In this document: positions 35,941 to 44,548 of the stretch, one piece after another | How positions within the stretch are numbered: the stretch's first letter is position 1 | Layout: each line of letters starts with the position of its first letter | Source: Pseudomonadota bacterium | GTDB lineage: Bacteria; Pseudomonadota; Alphaproteobacteria; Caulobacterales; Caulobacteraceae | Direction: 5' to 3' | DNA: 63,870 nt | Assembly: GCA_021808285.1 (NCBI GenBank) | Contig: JAKBBV010000010.1 | Span: 1-63,870, forward strand | Notes under the pieces: model-generated | Seen by the model: only the letters and a program-made list of their open reading frames with translations | What the model was told of the DNA's origin: nothing | Database searches by the model: none | Made by a program: the position numbers and the translations under genes

Positions 35941-36561
35941 ATGAGCCAAGTTCGCGCCAGAAACCCCCATCCGCCATCTGGCCCAAAGGTGGTGCGCATC
36001 GATGGCCGTCGCCTGCGCACCCAGGAAAGCAAGCGCCGGGTCGTCGGCGCCCTGCTGCAATGCGTCCGCGAAGGCGACTACGACCCCAGCGCCGAAGCCG
36101 TCGCCCTTCGCGCGGGGGTCGGGCTGCGCACGGTCTTCCGTCTGTTCAAGGACAAGGATGGCCTGATCCGCCAGATGAGCGAGACCGTCTATGCCGAGCT
36201 GGCCGGCGTCGCAGGAGCCCCGCTCAAGGGCGAGACTTGGCGTGAGCGGCTCGATGATCTCTTGCGCCGGCGGGTCAGCGCCTTTGAGCAGGTCATGCCC
36301 TATCGGCGCGCGGCTCTCGCGCACGTGCATCACTCTGATGTTGTGCAGGTCAATAACCGAACGCTTCAGCAGGTGCAGCGCCAGGCGTTGGTCGCAGCCC
36401 TGCCGGAGACCCTTCAGACAGACGCCGAGCTTGTCGACGCACTCGACCTCGTTCTCTGCATCGACTCCTGGATCCATCTGCGAATGGACCGCGATCTCAA
36501 GGCAGCCCAGGCCAAGATCATCATCAAGCGTCTCGTTGACGCCGTTTTGAGCGCTCACTGA
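35941..36561 (+). CDS. TetR/AcrR family transcriptional regulator
   Basis: A 206-residue one-domain repressor. The N-terminal helix-turn-helix is VVGALLQCVREGDYDPSAEA, VALRAGVGLRTVFRLFKDKD, GLIRQM, which fits TetR_N. The C-terminal ligand domain is helical and unrelated to known ones I can name. Before the ATG are two copies of GATCGAGGCGG (35906 and 35921) and a TGTGATATCGTGTTACA motif at 35881 that could be the autoregulatory site. The gene converges on a sulfatase; dcd lies upstream in the same direction. Confidence 0.9.
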   Translation: MSQVRARNPHPPSGPKVVRIDGRRLRTQESKRRVVGALLQCVREGDYDPSAEAVALRAGVGLRTVFRLFKDKDGLIRQMSETVYAELAGVAGAPLKGETWRERLDDLLRRRVSAFEQVMPYRRAALAHVHHSDVVQVNNRTLQQVQRQALVAALPETLQTDAELVDALDLVLCIDSWIHLRMDRDLKAAQAKIIIKRLVDAVLSAH

Positions 36562-36601
36562 CCCCGCGCCGCACGGCGGCGGCACGGCGTGTCGCAAGCC
36601 T

Positions 36602-38869
36602 CTACTGCCGCGACTCCGCCGCGCGCACCTCGGCCTGGTCGGCAGCCTGGGCCACCGGTGCGAAGGGAACGTCGGGCAGTTCAAACACCACCTTGGAGAT
36701 GACGCCCGGATAGACGAAGGGCGCGGTGTAGTCTGGCGATACCGGGCGGGGGCTGCGTCCGATGTCCATGCCCAGGCTCGAGATAATGAACAGCATGCGC
36801 GGGATGACCCCCTTCGCCGCGGCGGCGCCGTCGACGCTGAGCGTGACCTCGCCGGAGCTATCATCCCGACGGGTGACCGTGAGTACGACCTGTTTGGCGC
36901 CTGTGGGCAGCGGCGTCTCGACCACCGTATGGGCGTGGAAGGCGTTGTAGTCGAACACGCAACGCCCCGCCTTGGCGTAGATGACAAAGCCGCTATTGAG
37001 GCTGCCTCGGGAGACCAGAGCGCCTTCCGCGCCGGCCGGGTGATCAAGATCGATGATCGTGGTCCAGCCGCGGAAGACCGAGGGACATCCGTCGGAGATC
37101 AGGTGTGAGATCGGCGGTAGATAGACGAAGCGACGTCTCGAGGTGGGCATGCCCGGACGCCGCGACGATCGGAACAGCTCGAACATGCCGCGATCATCCA
37201 GGGGCGCCACGCCATAGGCCTCCGCCTCGCTCCACCAGAGATCCACAAGCGATCTGAGCCGCTCCGGCTCGGCCTGGGCGAGGTCCCGACATTCCGACAT
37301 GTCTTGGTCCAGGCGATAGAGCTCCCATTTGTCATTATCGAACGGCGTGCCGCTCGCATGATGCGTGACCGCCTTCCATCCGTCTTTCCAGATGCCCCTG
37401 TGACCCAGCATCTCGAAATACTGGGTATCCCGCGCCCGCGGCGCCCCCGGATTGCTAAGGATGGGTAGAAGGCTTGCCCCATGCAGTGGAATTTGCGCCA
37501 CGCCGCCCACCTCATCGGGCATAGCGATGCCGGCCGCGTCCAGGATCGTCGGGGTGACGTCGATGGCGTGGCAGAACTGGTGACGCACCGCGCCCGGGTC
37601 CTTCACACGCGCGGGCCAGCGCACGATCAGCGGGTCGCGCACCCCGCCGCCGTGAGTGTTCTGCTTGTACCATTTGAGCGGCGTATTGCCGGCCTGCGCC
37701 CACCCCCAGGGGATGTTGCTGTGGCTGTCGGGGCCGCCGATGTCCTCCAGGCGCGCCACCGCCGCGCTCAGGTCCTCGGACATCATGTTGAAGTATTTCA
37801 TCTCGTCCATGACCCCGTGCGGTCCGCCTTCCTGGCTGGCGCCGTTGTCGGAACAAAGGATCACGAGGGTGTCGTCGAGGACATTCGTCTCGCGCAAAAA
37901 GCCGATCAGGCGCCCGATCTGGGCGTCGGTGTGGTCGAGCATCGCTGCGAAGGCCTCCTGGAGGCGCGCGGCGAAGCGCTTTTCGTCGCTACTGAGCGAG
38001 TCCCAGGGTTCGACGCCAGGATTACGCGGGGCCAGCTCCGTCTCCGCCGGAACCACGCCCATGGCCTTCTGGCGCGCGAACCAGGCCTCCCGCGCGGCGT
38101 CCCATCCGGCGTCGAAGCGGCCGCGATACTTGTCGCGCCAGGCCTTGGGCGCCTGATGCGGGGCGTGGGTGGCGCCGAAGGCGAGGTAGAGGAAGAAGGG
38201 CTTTTCCGGCGTTAGCGAGATCTGGTCGCGCATCCAGCCGATCGACTGGTCCACCAGATCCTCGGAGACGTGATAGCCCTCCTCCGGCGTACGCGGCGGG
38301 TCGATGAAGCGGTTGTCGCGCGTCAGCTCGGGATAGAACTGGTCCGTTTCGCCCTGCAGAAATCCGTAATAGCCGTCGAAGCCCTTGCGCAGGGGCCAGT
38401 TATGGAAGGGACCCGCCGCCGTGGCCTCGACCATGGGGCACAGGTGCCACTTGCCGGCCGCGAAGGTAGCGTAGCCGTGCTGGCGCAAAATCTCGGCCAC
38501 CGTGGCCGCGCGCGGCGATATCGACCCGCGCATATTGGGAAAGCCGGTATCCATGTTCGAAATAGCGCGCACGCCCACCGCATGGTGGTTGCGTCCGGTG
38601 AGCAGGCAAGCGCGCGAGGACGAGCACAGCGCGGTGGTGTGGAAGCCGGCGAAACGCAGCCCCTCGCCGGCCAGGGCGTCGATGTTCGGCGTCTCGATGG
38701 TCGAGCCATAGCAGCCCAGATGCGCGAAGCCGGTGTCGTCAAGGGTGATCAGCACCACATTGGGCGCGCCCTTGGGAGCGCGAAGATCCGGCCAGGCGGG
38801 CTCCGACTCAGGGATGGTGCGGCCGATCCGGCCGGCGAAGTCCGGCTCGGCGGGGTGCTTGAGCGTCAC
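36602..38869 (-). CDS. Arylsulfatase with unusual FGly motif
   Basis: A 755-residue sulfatase (PF00884) of the large AtsA/AtsB-like class. Metal ligands are in VVLITLDDTGFAHLGCYGS (D44, D45). The formylglycine site is C82 in ALCSSSRACLLTGRNHHA: C-S-S-S-R instead of C-x-P/A-S-R, with serine where most have proline or alanine. Downstream are FAAGKWHLCP and ILCSDNGASQEGGPHG. The C-terminal domain of about 200 residues is beta-rich. No clear signal peptide is present. Sulfate ester substrate unknown. No FGly-generating enzyme is adjacent. Confidence 0.9.
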   Translation of the reverse strand: MTLKHPAEPDFAGRIGRTIPESEPAWPDLRAPKGAPNVVLITLDDTGFAHLGCYGSTIETPNIDALAGEGLRFAGFHTTALCSSSRACLLTGRNHHAVGVRAISNMDTGFPNMRGSISPRAATVAEILRQHGYATFAAGKWHLCPMVEATAAGPFHNWPLRKGFDGYYGFLQGETDQFYPELTRDNRFIDPPRTPEEGYHVSEDLVDQSIGWMRDQISLTPEKPFFLYLAFGATHAPHQAPKAWRDKYRGRFDAGWDAAREAWFARQKAMGVVPAETELAPRNPGVEPWDSLSSDEKRFAARLQEAFAAMLDHTDAQIGRLIGFLRETNVLDDTLVILCSDNGASQEGGPHGVMDEMKYFNMMSEDLSAAVARLEDIGGPDSHSNIPWGWAQAGNTPLKWYKQNTHGGGVRDPLIVRWPARVKDPGAVRHQFCHAIDVTPTILDAAGIAMPDEVGGVAQIPLHGASLLPILSNPGAPRARDTQYFEMLGHRGIWKDGWKAVTHHASGTPFDNDKWELYRLDQDMSECRDLAQAEPERLRSLVDLWWSEAEAYGVAPLDDRGMFELFRSSRRPGMPTSRRRFVYLPPISHLISDGCPSVFRGWTTIIDLDHPAGAEGALVSRGSLNSGFVIYAKAGRCVFDYNAFHAHTVVETPLPTGAKQVVLTVTRRDDSSGEVTLSVDGAAAAKGVIPRMLFIISSLGMDIGRSPRPVSPDYTAPFVYPGVISKVVFELPDVPFAPVAQAADQAEVRAAESRQ

Positions 38870-39071
38870 GGCGTCCTCCTCCTCGCCCCGGTCGCGCGGC
38901 CGGGACTCTTATGGAGAACTTTCTGCACCCTTAGCGCCAACACCTCAAGCGCGGCGCGGGCTCTATCTTGCCGACGACTTCAGATCAGGCTTTCGCGGCA
39001 TTTCCCGTCATCCCGGCCTTAGCGCAGCAAACGGGCCGGGACCCAGGGGGTTCACACCCGTGGAGGGCTCC

Positions 39072-39674
39072 TCAGGCCTCGGTGCGGCGATAGATCGAGG
39101 TCCGGGGCCGCTCCACGACCTTGCGCAGCATGGGCTCGAACGCCTCCAGCGGCATGGAGTCATAGTCGGGATCGAAGCTCGACTGGTCATAGAGGTGGCA
39201 GAACTGCGCGCAGTGCTCAAAGTGCGGATGGCCGCGGAACTGCTCGCGCATGTCGCGATCCAGGCCCAGATGGTGGAAGAAATAGTAGCCCTGAAAGATG
39301 CCGTGCTTATCGAGCATCCAATGATTGGCCTCGCTCACATAGGGCTTCATGATCACCGCGCCGATCTCGGCATGGTTGGCCGGCCCCATCAGATCGCCGA
39401 TATCGTGGATCAGGGCGCAGACCACATATTCCTCGTCGCGGCCGTCCCGAAAGGCGCGCGTGGCCGTCTGCAAAGAATGCTCCAGCCGGTTCACGGCGAA
39501 GCCGCCGCTGTCATGACCAAGCTCCCGCAGGGCCTCCAGCAGCCGGTCGGCATGGGCGCGATGGAACGCGGCGCCGGCGGCGGAGATGCGCGCCCAGTCC
39601 TCCGCCGTGCCCTCGGTCATGGCGTGGAACGCCGCCTTGGCCGTCAGGGGCTTCATCATCTCGCCGTCAGCCAT
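39072..39674 (-). CDS. HD domain-containing protein (PhnZ/TmpB-like oxygenase or phosphohydrolase)
   Basis: A 200-residue HD-domain protein. The metal-binding pattern is N-R-LEHSLQTATRAFRDG, then ALIHDIGDLMGPANHAEIGA, HGIFQGYYFFHHLG and YDQSSFDPDYDS. The LEHSLQTA-HD-H-H-D spacing resembles the mixed-valent diiron HD oxygenases PhnZ and TmpB, which cleave organophosphonates, rather than c-di-GMP or nucleotide hydrolases. Whether it is an oxygenase or phosphatase is inference. No phosphonate genes are nearby; the sulfatase is the upstream neighbour. Confidence 0.82.
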   Translation of the reverse strand: MADGEMMKPLTAKAAFHAMTEGTAEDWARISAAGAAFHRAHADRLLEALRELGHDSGGFAVNRLEHSLQTATRAFRDGRDEEYVVCALIHDIGDLMGPANHAEIGAVIMKPYVSEANHWMLDKHGIFQGYYFFHHLGLDRDMREQFRGHPHFEHCAQFCHLYDQSSFDPDYDSMPLEAFEPMLRKVVERPRTSIYRRTEA

Positions 39675-39773
39675 GATCGTCTCGCCTCATCGTTTTGGGG
39701 ACTTGCGCCAGCATCGCCCCCGATCCCACCCTTTGCAAGCGCCCGAAAACCCCGTAATCCCTGCCGCCCCGGC

Positions 39774-39848
39774 GCGGGCGTAGTTCAGAGGTAGAACGTC
39801 AGCTTCCCAAGCTGAATGTCGCGGGTTCGATTCCCGCCGCCCGCTCCA
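39774..39848 (+). tRNA. tRNA-Gly (anticodon CCC), CCA encoded
   Basis: A 75-nt cloverleaf. Acceptor GCGGGCG pairs with CGCCCGC; the D arm holds GTTCAGAGGTAGAAC; the anticodon stem TCAGC/GCTGA closes loop TTCCCAA, anticodon CCC at positions 34-36; the T arm is GCGGGTTCGATTCCCGC. A T discriminator and genomic CCA follow. It reads GGG codons. Confidence 0.97.
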
Positions 39849-40192
39849 GAAAGCCCAAAAAATCAGACCCTGCTTCCCAGATGGCGCAGGCTGCGTTTCA
39901 GGGAGTGTTCGGACCCTCGGCTGCAAGGCGCTCTCGGCGCGCCGCTCGCTCGATACGGCTCCGACCGCAGCGCGCGCGTCGGCGCCAGATCTTCTACCGC
40001 CCGAAGATCGCGTCACCAGCCGGGACACGACCCTGGTCCCTGTCGGGCCCCTGGACCGCCGGACGGCTGAACAGGCGGCGCGGTCTACGGGAATGGCGCT
40101 TCTCGCCGAGCGCACCAGTCTCTCACGGACACCCCGATCGCCCGGCTTGCGCGCCCAGGCGGGACTGATCGGAGGGGTGCGACCGCGCCGCT
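39849..40192. other. Intergenic stretch after tRNA-Gly
   Basis: About 344 bp between the tRNA and the next gene. I find no gene, attachment-site duplication of the tRNA end or integrase. An open frame on the minus strand across the tRNA (with GRRESNPRHSAWEADV) is the well-known false ORF antisense to tRNA-Gly. Confidence 0.6.
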
Positions 40193-40795
40193 TCACCCCC
40201 CCGCCGGCGCCGAGAGATCAAGCTCCAGCTCCGCGCGCAGGTCGCGCATCATCCCGCTGACCTCCTGGCCGGACACCTGCTCCAGCCGGGTGATCATGGC
40301 GGGGATTCGATCGCTGAGCTCCTGGAGGTAGGCATAGGAGCGTGCGCGGCCCTGATCGAGGAAGGCGCGTGAGGCGAGGTCATCCGCCGACGCTTTGGCA
40401 ATCATGCCGCTGATTTCCATGACGCCGTCGAGGCCCAAGCGCAGGCGGACCATGAGGGTGTGAAGCCGGGTGCGCAGCTCTGTCCGGGTCAGCTCCATGA
40501 GCATTTCGCGGCTGCGGTCATAGGCGTCGAATTCTCGCCGCGCAGCCTCCAGGGTGCGCAGGGTGACCGGGCCGAAGGGGTCGCCTTGACCACGCAGCCG
40601 ATCCGCGGCCTCCAGGGTCAGTTTCATGCCGAGCAGGATCTCACCAAACAGCATGGCCGCGGCCCTCTCGCGTGCGCGTCGATGCAGGCGACGCTCCGCC
40701 TGGCCGGCGACAAATCCGCCTGCGGCCGCGAGAATGGCCCCCAGGGTGACAGCCAGGATGGTGTCGGACGCCGTTTCCATGTGCGGGTGGATCAT
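40193..40795 (-). CDS. Membrane-anchored hypothetical protein
   Basis: A 200-residue protein with one N-terminal membrane helix (ILAVTLGAILAAAGGFVAGQ, about residues 13-32) followed by an all-helical, charged region, ending EVSGMMRDLRAELELD. AAGGAG stands before ATG 40795. I do not recognise a family. It is 27 bp after the esterase gene region on the same strand but separated by its own ribosome site. Confidence 0.75.
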   Translation of the reverse strand: MIHPHMETASDTILAVTLGAILAAAGGFVAGQAERRLHRRARERAAAMLFGEILLGMKLTLEAADRLRGQGDPFGPVTLRTLEAARREFDAYDRSREMLMELTRTELRTRLHTLMVRLRLGLDGVMEISGMIAKASADDLASRAFLDQGRARSYAYLQELSDRIPAMITRLEQVSGQEVSGMMRDLRAELELDLSAPAGG

Positions 40796-40822
40796 CCCCT
40801 TCTCCTTTGCCGACGCCGGGCC

Positions 40823-41737
40823 TCAGGCCCGCCACAGCCAGCGCAGGGACTCGGCGAACAGGGCCCCGCCGTGGCGCAGGGAATGGCCGCCGACGCCGAA
40901 CTCGAAACGATAGTCATAGCCCGACCATTCGAGTGCCTTGGCCATTGCCTGGTTGGCCAGGGGCCAGTCGCCGGTGAAATGCACGCCATCGCCCGTCCCG
41001 CTCTGCAGGAAGACACGCAGGGGCCGGCGCGGGGTGGCGCGCAGGATGAAGGGCCAGTTGTGGCCGCCACGGATGTTCACGAACGATCCGCAATGGCTGA
41101 GCACACAGCCGAACGCTTCGGGAAAGCGCCAGGCGGCGGTGAAGGCGCAGATGCCGCCGCTGGAGATCCCGCACAGGATGCGCCGGGTGGGGTCGGCATC
41201 CAGGGTCAGGCCTCCCTGAGCCTCCACAAAGGGCAGAAGGTCCTCGATCAGAAAGCGCCCGTAGTCGGCGGTGAGGGAGTCATATTCCAGGCTGCGCTGG
41301 GCCTCCGGCGGGGCGTCCGGGTCCTCCAGGCGTCCGGGATCGACGAACACGGCCACAGTGGGGCCGATCTGGCCTTTGGCGTAGAGCACATCCAGCACCT
41401 GAGCGGCCCGCACCGGCCCCTTGGGCGCCAGATAGGCGGCGCCGTCCTGGCAGACGAGCAGGGCGGCCGGCGTCGTCGGATCGAGGCCGGGGGTGCGATA
41501 GACGCTCACATCGCGCCGGGTTCCGGGGAAGATCCGGGCGCCGGTCCAGCCGGGATGGGCGCTGACGGTCCCCTCGGGCGTTCCGGGGCGCGGATAGGCC
41601 TCGGGACAGGGATTGTAGACGATGTCAGCCGGCTCGTTGAGCGTGGCCACGAAGGAGGCGCGGGTGCGCCCGTTCATCTCCCGGGGCGCGGGCAGATCGA
41701 GGCCCAGCTCGCGATAGGTGTCGAAATCCAGGCTCAT
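40823..41737 (-). CDS. Esterase (enterochelin esterase/Fes-like fold)
   Basis: A 304-residue alpha/beta hydrolase of the putative esterase family (PF00756). The nucleophile is S192 in [26 protein letters not shown] follows, and the histidine is in [12 protein letters not shown]. The N-terminal part resembles the Fes/YieL accessory domain. It could cleave an ester of a secondary metabolite. ATG 41737 gives the normal start. It follows the PhyH gene by 23 bp on the same strand; the two may share a message. Confidence 0.88.
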   Translation of the reverse strand: MSLDFDTYRELGLDLPAPREMNGRTRASFVATLNEPADIVYNPCPEAYPRPGTPEGTVSAHPGWTGARIFPGTRRDVSVYRTPGLDPTTPAALLVCQDGAAYLAPKGPVRAAQVLDVLYAKGQIGPTVAVFVDPGRLEDPDAPPEAQRSLEYDSLTADYGRFLIEDLLPFVEAQGGLTLDADPTRRILCGISSGGICAFTAAWRFPEAFGCVLSHCGSFVNIRGGHNWPFILRATPRRPLRVFLQSGTGDGVHFTGDWPLANQAMAKALEWSGYDYRFEFGVGGHSLRHGGALFAESLRWLWRA

Positions 41738-41760
41738 GGCGGCGCGATCCTTGGGCGGGC

Positions 41761-42690
41761 TCAGGCCGCGACACTCATGACCTCGCGATAGGGCGTCATG
41801 TCCCAGCCCGGGTAGCGGGTCTGGGCCCGGGCCAGGGTCGTGGGCGTCCAGAAGGCGTCGCCCGGCCGGGGCACGCCGAAACAGGCGAGCTGATCGGGGC
41901 TGGCATGGTCGAAGATGCGCCGCCACGGCTTGGTGTGATGGAAGGCCCAGGCGTGGAAGCCGATGGCCTCGTCGCCGGCCGCCTTGAAGCAAGTCATCAG
42001 GGCATAGCGCCGGCCATGCGGAGCGGTGAGGTTGGTGCCCCGGTGATAGACGTCGATGGTGTAGGGAAAGATGCTCCCGGCCGGCGCGGCGGTCGAGCGA
42101 TCGAACGCCTGCAGGTCGTTTTGCAGCCTCGCCTGCACCGCCGGGTCCGTGGACAGGCTGAGCTCGGGCCCGCCCACCTTGGCGCTGTCGGTGCGGGTCA
42201 CATAATGGGCCGGGCCGTGCGCCTCGCTCACGTCGGTGAAATAGCACAGGATGGTGACGCAGTTCTGGTGCGCGTTCTCCGACGGCGCGGTCAGGGTGTG
42301 GTTGGCGAAATCGCAGTGGAAGGGCTGGTCGTAATCGGCCTCGCCGGTGAACTTGGCCCAGGCCTGGCACTGATAGACGTGGACTTCGGGGGTGCGCAGG
42401 GCTTCCTGGGCGAAGCGGATCAGCGCCGGGTGCACGCCGATCAGATTGAGGGCCGGCGAACAGTCCAGAGGCACGGGCGCCACACCGGTGAACTGGGCGG
42501 GATGGAAGCGCCCGACCTCGCCCGCCTTCTTCTTGTCGATGCCCTCGGCGGCCCCGCGATCGGCCCCGAACACCTGCTCGAAATCGGCGACCACGGCGGC
42601 CACCTCGTCAGGGGTGAAAAAGTGTTCGATGACCACGCCGCCCTCGCGGCGCCAGGTCTCCATATGATCGGTCGAAAAGCGATCCTGCAC
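41761..42690 (-). CDS. Phytanoyl-CoA dioxygenase family protein
   Basis: A 309-residue Fe(II)/2-oxoglutarate oxygenase. The iron ligands are H125 and D127 (PFHCDFANH) and H216 (DVYHRGTNL); the 2-oxoglutarate arginine is in HGRRYALM. The N-terminal ITTPDEV-like start is [20 protein letters not shown]. It would hydroxylate an unknown substrate. Divergent from the ferredoxin, with the FNR box and palindrome in between, so both sides could share control. Confidence 0.9.
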   Translation of the reverse strand: MQDRFSTDHMETWRREGGVVIEHFFTPDEVAAVVADFEQVFGADRGAAEGIDKKKAGEVGRFHPAQFTGVAPVPLDCSPALNLIGVHPALIRFAQEALRTPEVHVYQCQAWAKFTGEADYDQPFHCDFANHTLTAPSENAHQNCVTILCYFTDVSEAHGPAHYVTRTDSAKVGGPELSLSTDPAVQARLQNDLQAFDRSTAAPAGSIFPYTIDVYHRGTNLTAPHGRRYALMTCFKAAGDEAIGFHAWAFHHTKPWRRIFDHASPDQLACFGVPRPGDAFWTPTTLARAQTRYPGWDMTPYREVMSVAA

Positions 42691-42844
42691 GCGCGCGTCT
42701 CCCTGATCGCCGGTTTCTTATCGCTGGCCCCAGATTGCGATGGGGCGCGGCCTCGACTCCAGCCCGGCGGTTCCGTCTCCCGACACTGAACCGGGATCGT
42801 CCGGGACGCAACGCGATCCTGCCGTGGCGGCTATGTTCGGCGGG

Positions 42845-42858
42845 TTGATCCAAATCAA
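42845..42858. promoter_or_regulatory. FNR/FixK-type binding site
   Basis: TTGAT-CCAA-ATCAA is a perfect match to the FNR/FixK consensus TTGAT-N4-ATCAA. It lies in the 332-bp divergent gap between the PhyH and ferredoxin genes, 165 bp before the ferredoxin ATG. In Caulobacter FixK activates low-oxygen genes. Confidence 0.65.
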
Positions 42859-42860
42859 AG

Positions 42861-42874
42861 TGACGCATGCGTCA
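42861..42874. promoter_or_regulatory. 14-bp perfect palindrome next to the FNR box
   Basis: TGACGCATGCGTCA reads the same on both strands and starts two bases after the FNR-type site. It is the form of a dimeric regulator operator. The regulator is unknown. Confidence 0.6.
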
Positions 42875-43022
42875 TCTTTTAAGTTCTTCAAATCGATTGA
42901 AAGCCGGAGTCGGTCGAGAGGTCGAAGCGGGAGCGTGGAGGCGCGGTCGCGCGGGTCTCGGCTTCGCCGGCTCCGACTCGGATCGTTCGCGGCCCTGCGT
43001 TCAGGAAGAAGGGCGAGCTGAT

Positions 43023-43343
43023 ATGCCGATGGTCACCTACATCGAGTCTGGCGGCCGTGTGCATCAGGTCGACGTCCCTCTGGGCCTCTCGGTCATGGAA
43101 GGGGCGCTGCGTTTCGCCATACCGGGGATCGAGGGAGACTGCGGCGGCGCGGGGGCCTGCGCCACCTGCCACGTCTATGTGGAGGGCGCCTGGGGCGAGC
43201 GTCTGGCGCCGCCCGATGCTCTCGAAACGGCCATGCTGGCCACCGCCTTCGATACCCGCCTCAACAGCCGTCTGGGCTGTCAGATCGAGGTCGACGAGAC
43301 TCTCGACGGCCTCGTCGTGCGCCTGCCGGAGCGCCAGTACTGA
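43023..43343 (+). CDS. 2Fe-2S ferredoxin (adrenodoxin type)
   Basis: A 106-residue ferredoxin. The four cluster cysteines C40, C46, C49, C86 give C-x5-C-x2-C-x36-C, the pattern of adrenodoxin/FdxB-type ferredoxins that feed electrons to P450s or diiron oxygenases. N-terminal MPMVTYIESGGRVHQVDVPL and the GDCGGAGACATCHVY loop are typical. ATG 43023 is used; the frame is open to 42867 but that part is not conserved. A diiron ferritin-like protein follows 68 bp later, a natural partner. Confidence 0.93.
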   Translation: MPMVTYIESGGRVHQVDVPLGLSVMEGALRFAIPGIEGDCGGAGACATCHVYVEGAWGERLAPPDALETAMLATAFDTRLNSRLGCQIEVDETLDGLVVRLPERQY

Positions 43344-43411
43344 GCCCCGTCCCCGCCCCATCCGAACAACCTCATCCCACCCGAGATCAGCCCGAAGACA
43401 GGAGGAATCCC

Positions 43412-44497
43412 ATGAAGCCCGCCGCCAACGCCAACCAGGCCCGCAACGGGGTCTGGAAAGTCTCGATGACCCCCGACGACGTGCACAAGACCCTGCTCGA
43501 TATCGCCTGGACCTTTCGCTACGAACTGTCCGGCGACAAGGTGGAGGATCTCTATCGCCGGGCCAAGCAGAACCAGTGGGACTCCGAGGAGATCCTCCCC
43601 TGGGACACCCCGGTGGACCCGTCCAAACCCCTCATCAACGCCCGCTCCGACATCTATCACCGCATGCCGTTCTTCGCGAAGCTATCGCGCTCGCAGCAGG
43701 AGACCTTCACAGCCCATTCCACCGCCCAGCTCCTGTCGCAATTCCTGCACGGCGAGCAGGGGGCCCTGATGACGGCGGCCTGCGTCACCCACACCGTGCC
43801 CGACGCGACGGCCAAGCTCTACGCCGCCACCCAGACCATGGACGAGGCGCGCCACGTGGAGGTCTATGCCCGTTATTGCGACAAGATCGCGCTCGTCTAT
43901 CCCATGTCGCCCTGGCTCAAGTCCCTGATCGACGCCACCCTGTGTTCCGACCGATATGAGAAGATCATGATCGGCATGAACATGATCGTGGAGGGCTTGG
44001 CTCTGGGCGCCTTCAACAACATGTACCGCACCACCCAATGCGAGCTGCTCAAGCAGCTCACGTTCAATGTCATGCGCGACGAGTCCCGCCACGTCTCCTT
44101 CGGGCATGTCTACCTGGCGCCCGTGATCTCGCGTCTGCGGGAGGAAGAGGTCGAGGATCTGGCCGAGTTCGCCTTCCAGGCGGTCTCCATCCTGCTGGGC
44201 GCCGGCTCGACCGGGGTCAGCCGGGTGGATCCAGGCTTCATGGAGGTGCTGCAGAATAGCGGCATCGATCCCGACGATTTTTTCGCCGGAGTGAAGGAGG
44301 CCGAGGAGGCCGGCATCGTCCAGGAGCTTCCGCCGGGCCAGATCCATTCGGTCAAGGACCTGATGATGCCGGCCCTGGCGCGGGTGGGACTTCTCACCCC
44401 CACCGTGCGCAAGAAGTACGAGGAGGCCGGAATCCCGGTCTTCGAGGATCCGCGCGTGCTTCACGCTATGGAGGGCGGCCACCCGGTCGCCGCCTGA
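43412..44497 (+). CDS. Ferritin-like diiron protein, putative oxygenase
   Basis: A 361-residue four-helix-bundle protein with a full diiron set: E115 (HGEQGAL), E145 and H148 (DEARH), E194 (IVEGLAL), E224 and H227 (DESRH). The spacing E-x29-ExxH ... E-x29-ExxH is that of R2-like and AurF-like oxidases/oxygenases. The C-terminal 100 residues are an extra domain. With the ferredoxin 68 bp upstream it likely forms an oxygen-using system. GAGGAATCCC precedes ATG. The substrate is unknown; neither an R2 of a ribonucleotide reductase nor a fatty acid desaturase is indicated by neighbours. Confidence 0.87.
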   Translation: MKPAANANQARNGVWKVSMTPDDVHKTLLDIAWTFRYELSGDKVEDLYRRAKQNQWDSEEILPWDTPVDPSKPLINARSDIYHRMPFFAKLSRSQQETFTAHSTAQLLSQFLHGEQGALMTAACVTHTVPDATAKLYAATQTMDEARHVEVYARYCDKIALVYPMSPWLKSLIDATLCSDRYEKIMIGMNMIVEGLALGAFNNMYRTTQCELLKQLTFNVMRDESRHVSFGHVYLAPVISRLREEEVEDLAEFAFQAVSILLGAGSTGVSRVDPGFMEVLQNSGIDPDDFFAGVKEAEEAGIVQELPPGQIHSVKDLMMPALARVGLLTPTVRKKYEEAGIPVFEDPRVLHAMEGGHPVAA

Positions 44498-44548
44498 CTC
44501 CCGGCGCGCCCCTCGCCCCTGAGCGATGTCAGGAAACCAAGCCCCGAT

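Noticed and set aside
39687-40196. 169-codon minus-strand frame containing GRRESNPRHSAWEADV
   Set aside because: It is antisense to tRNA-Gly(CCC); this peptide is a known false translation of tRNA genes.
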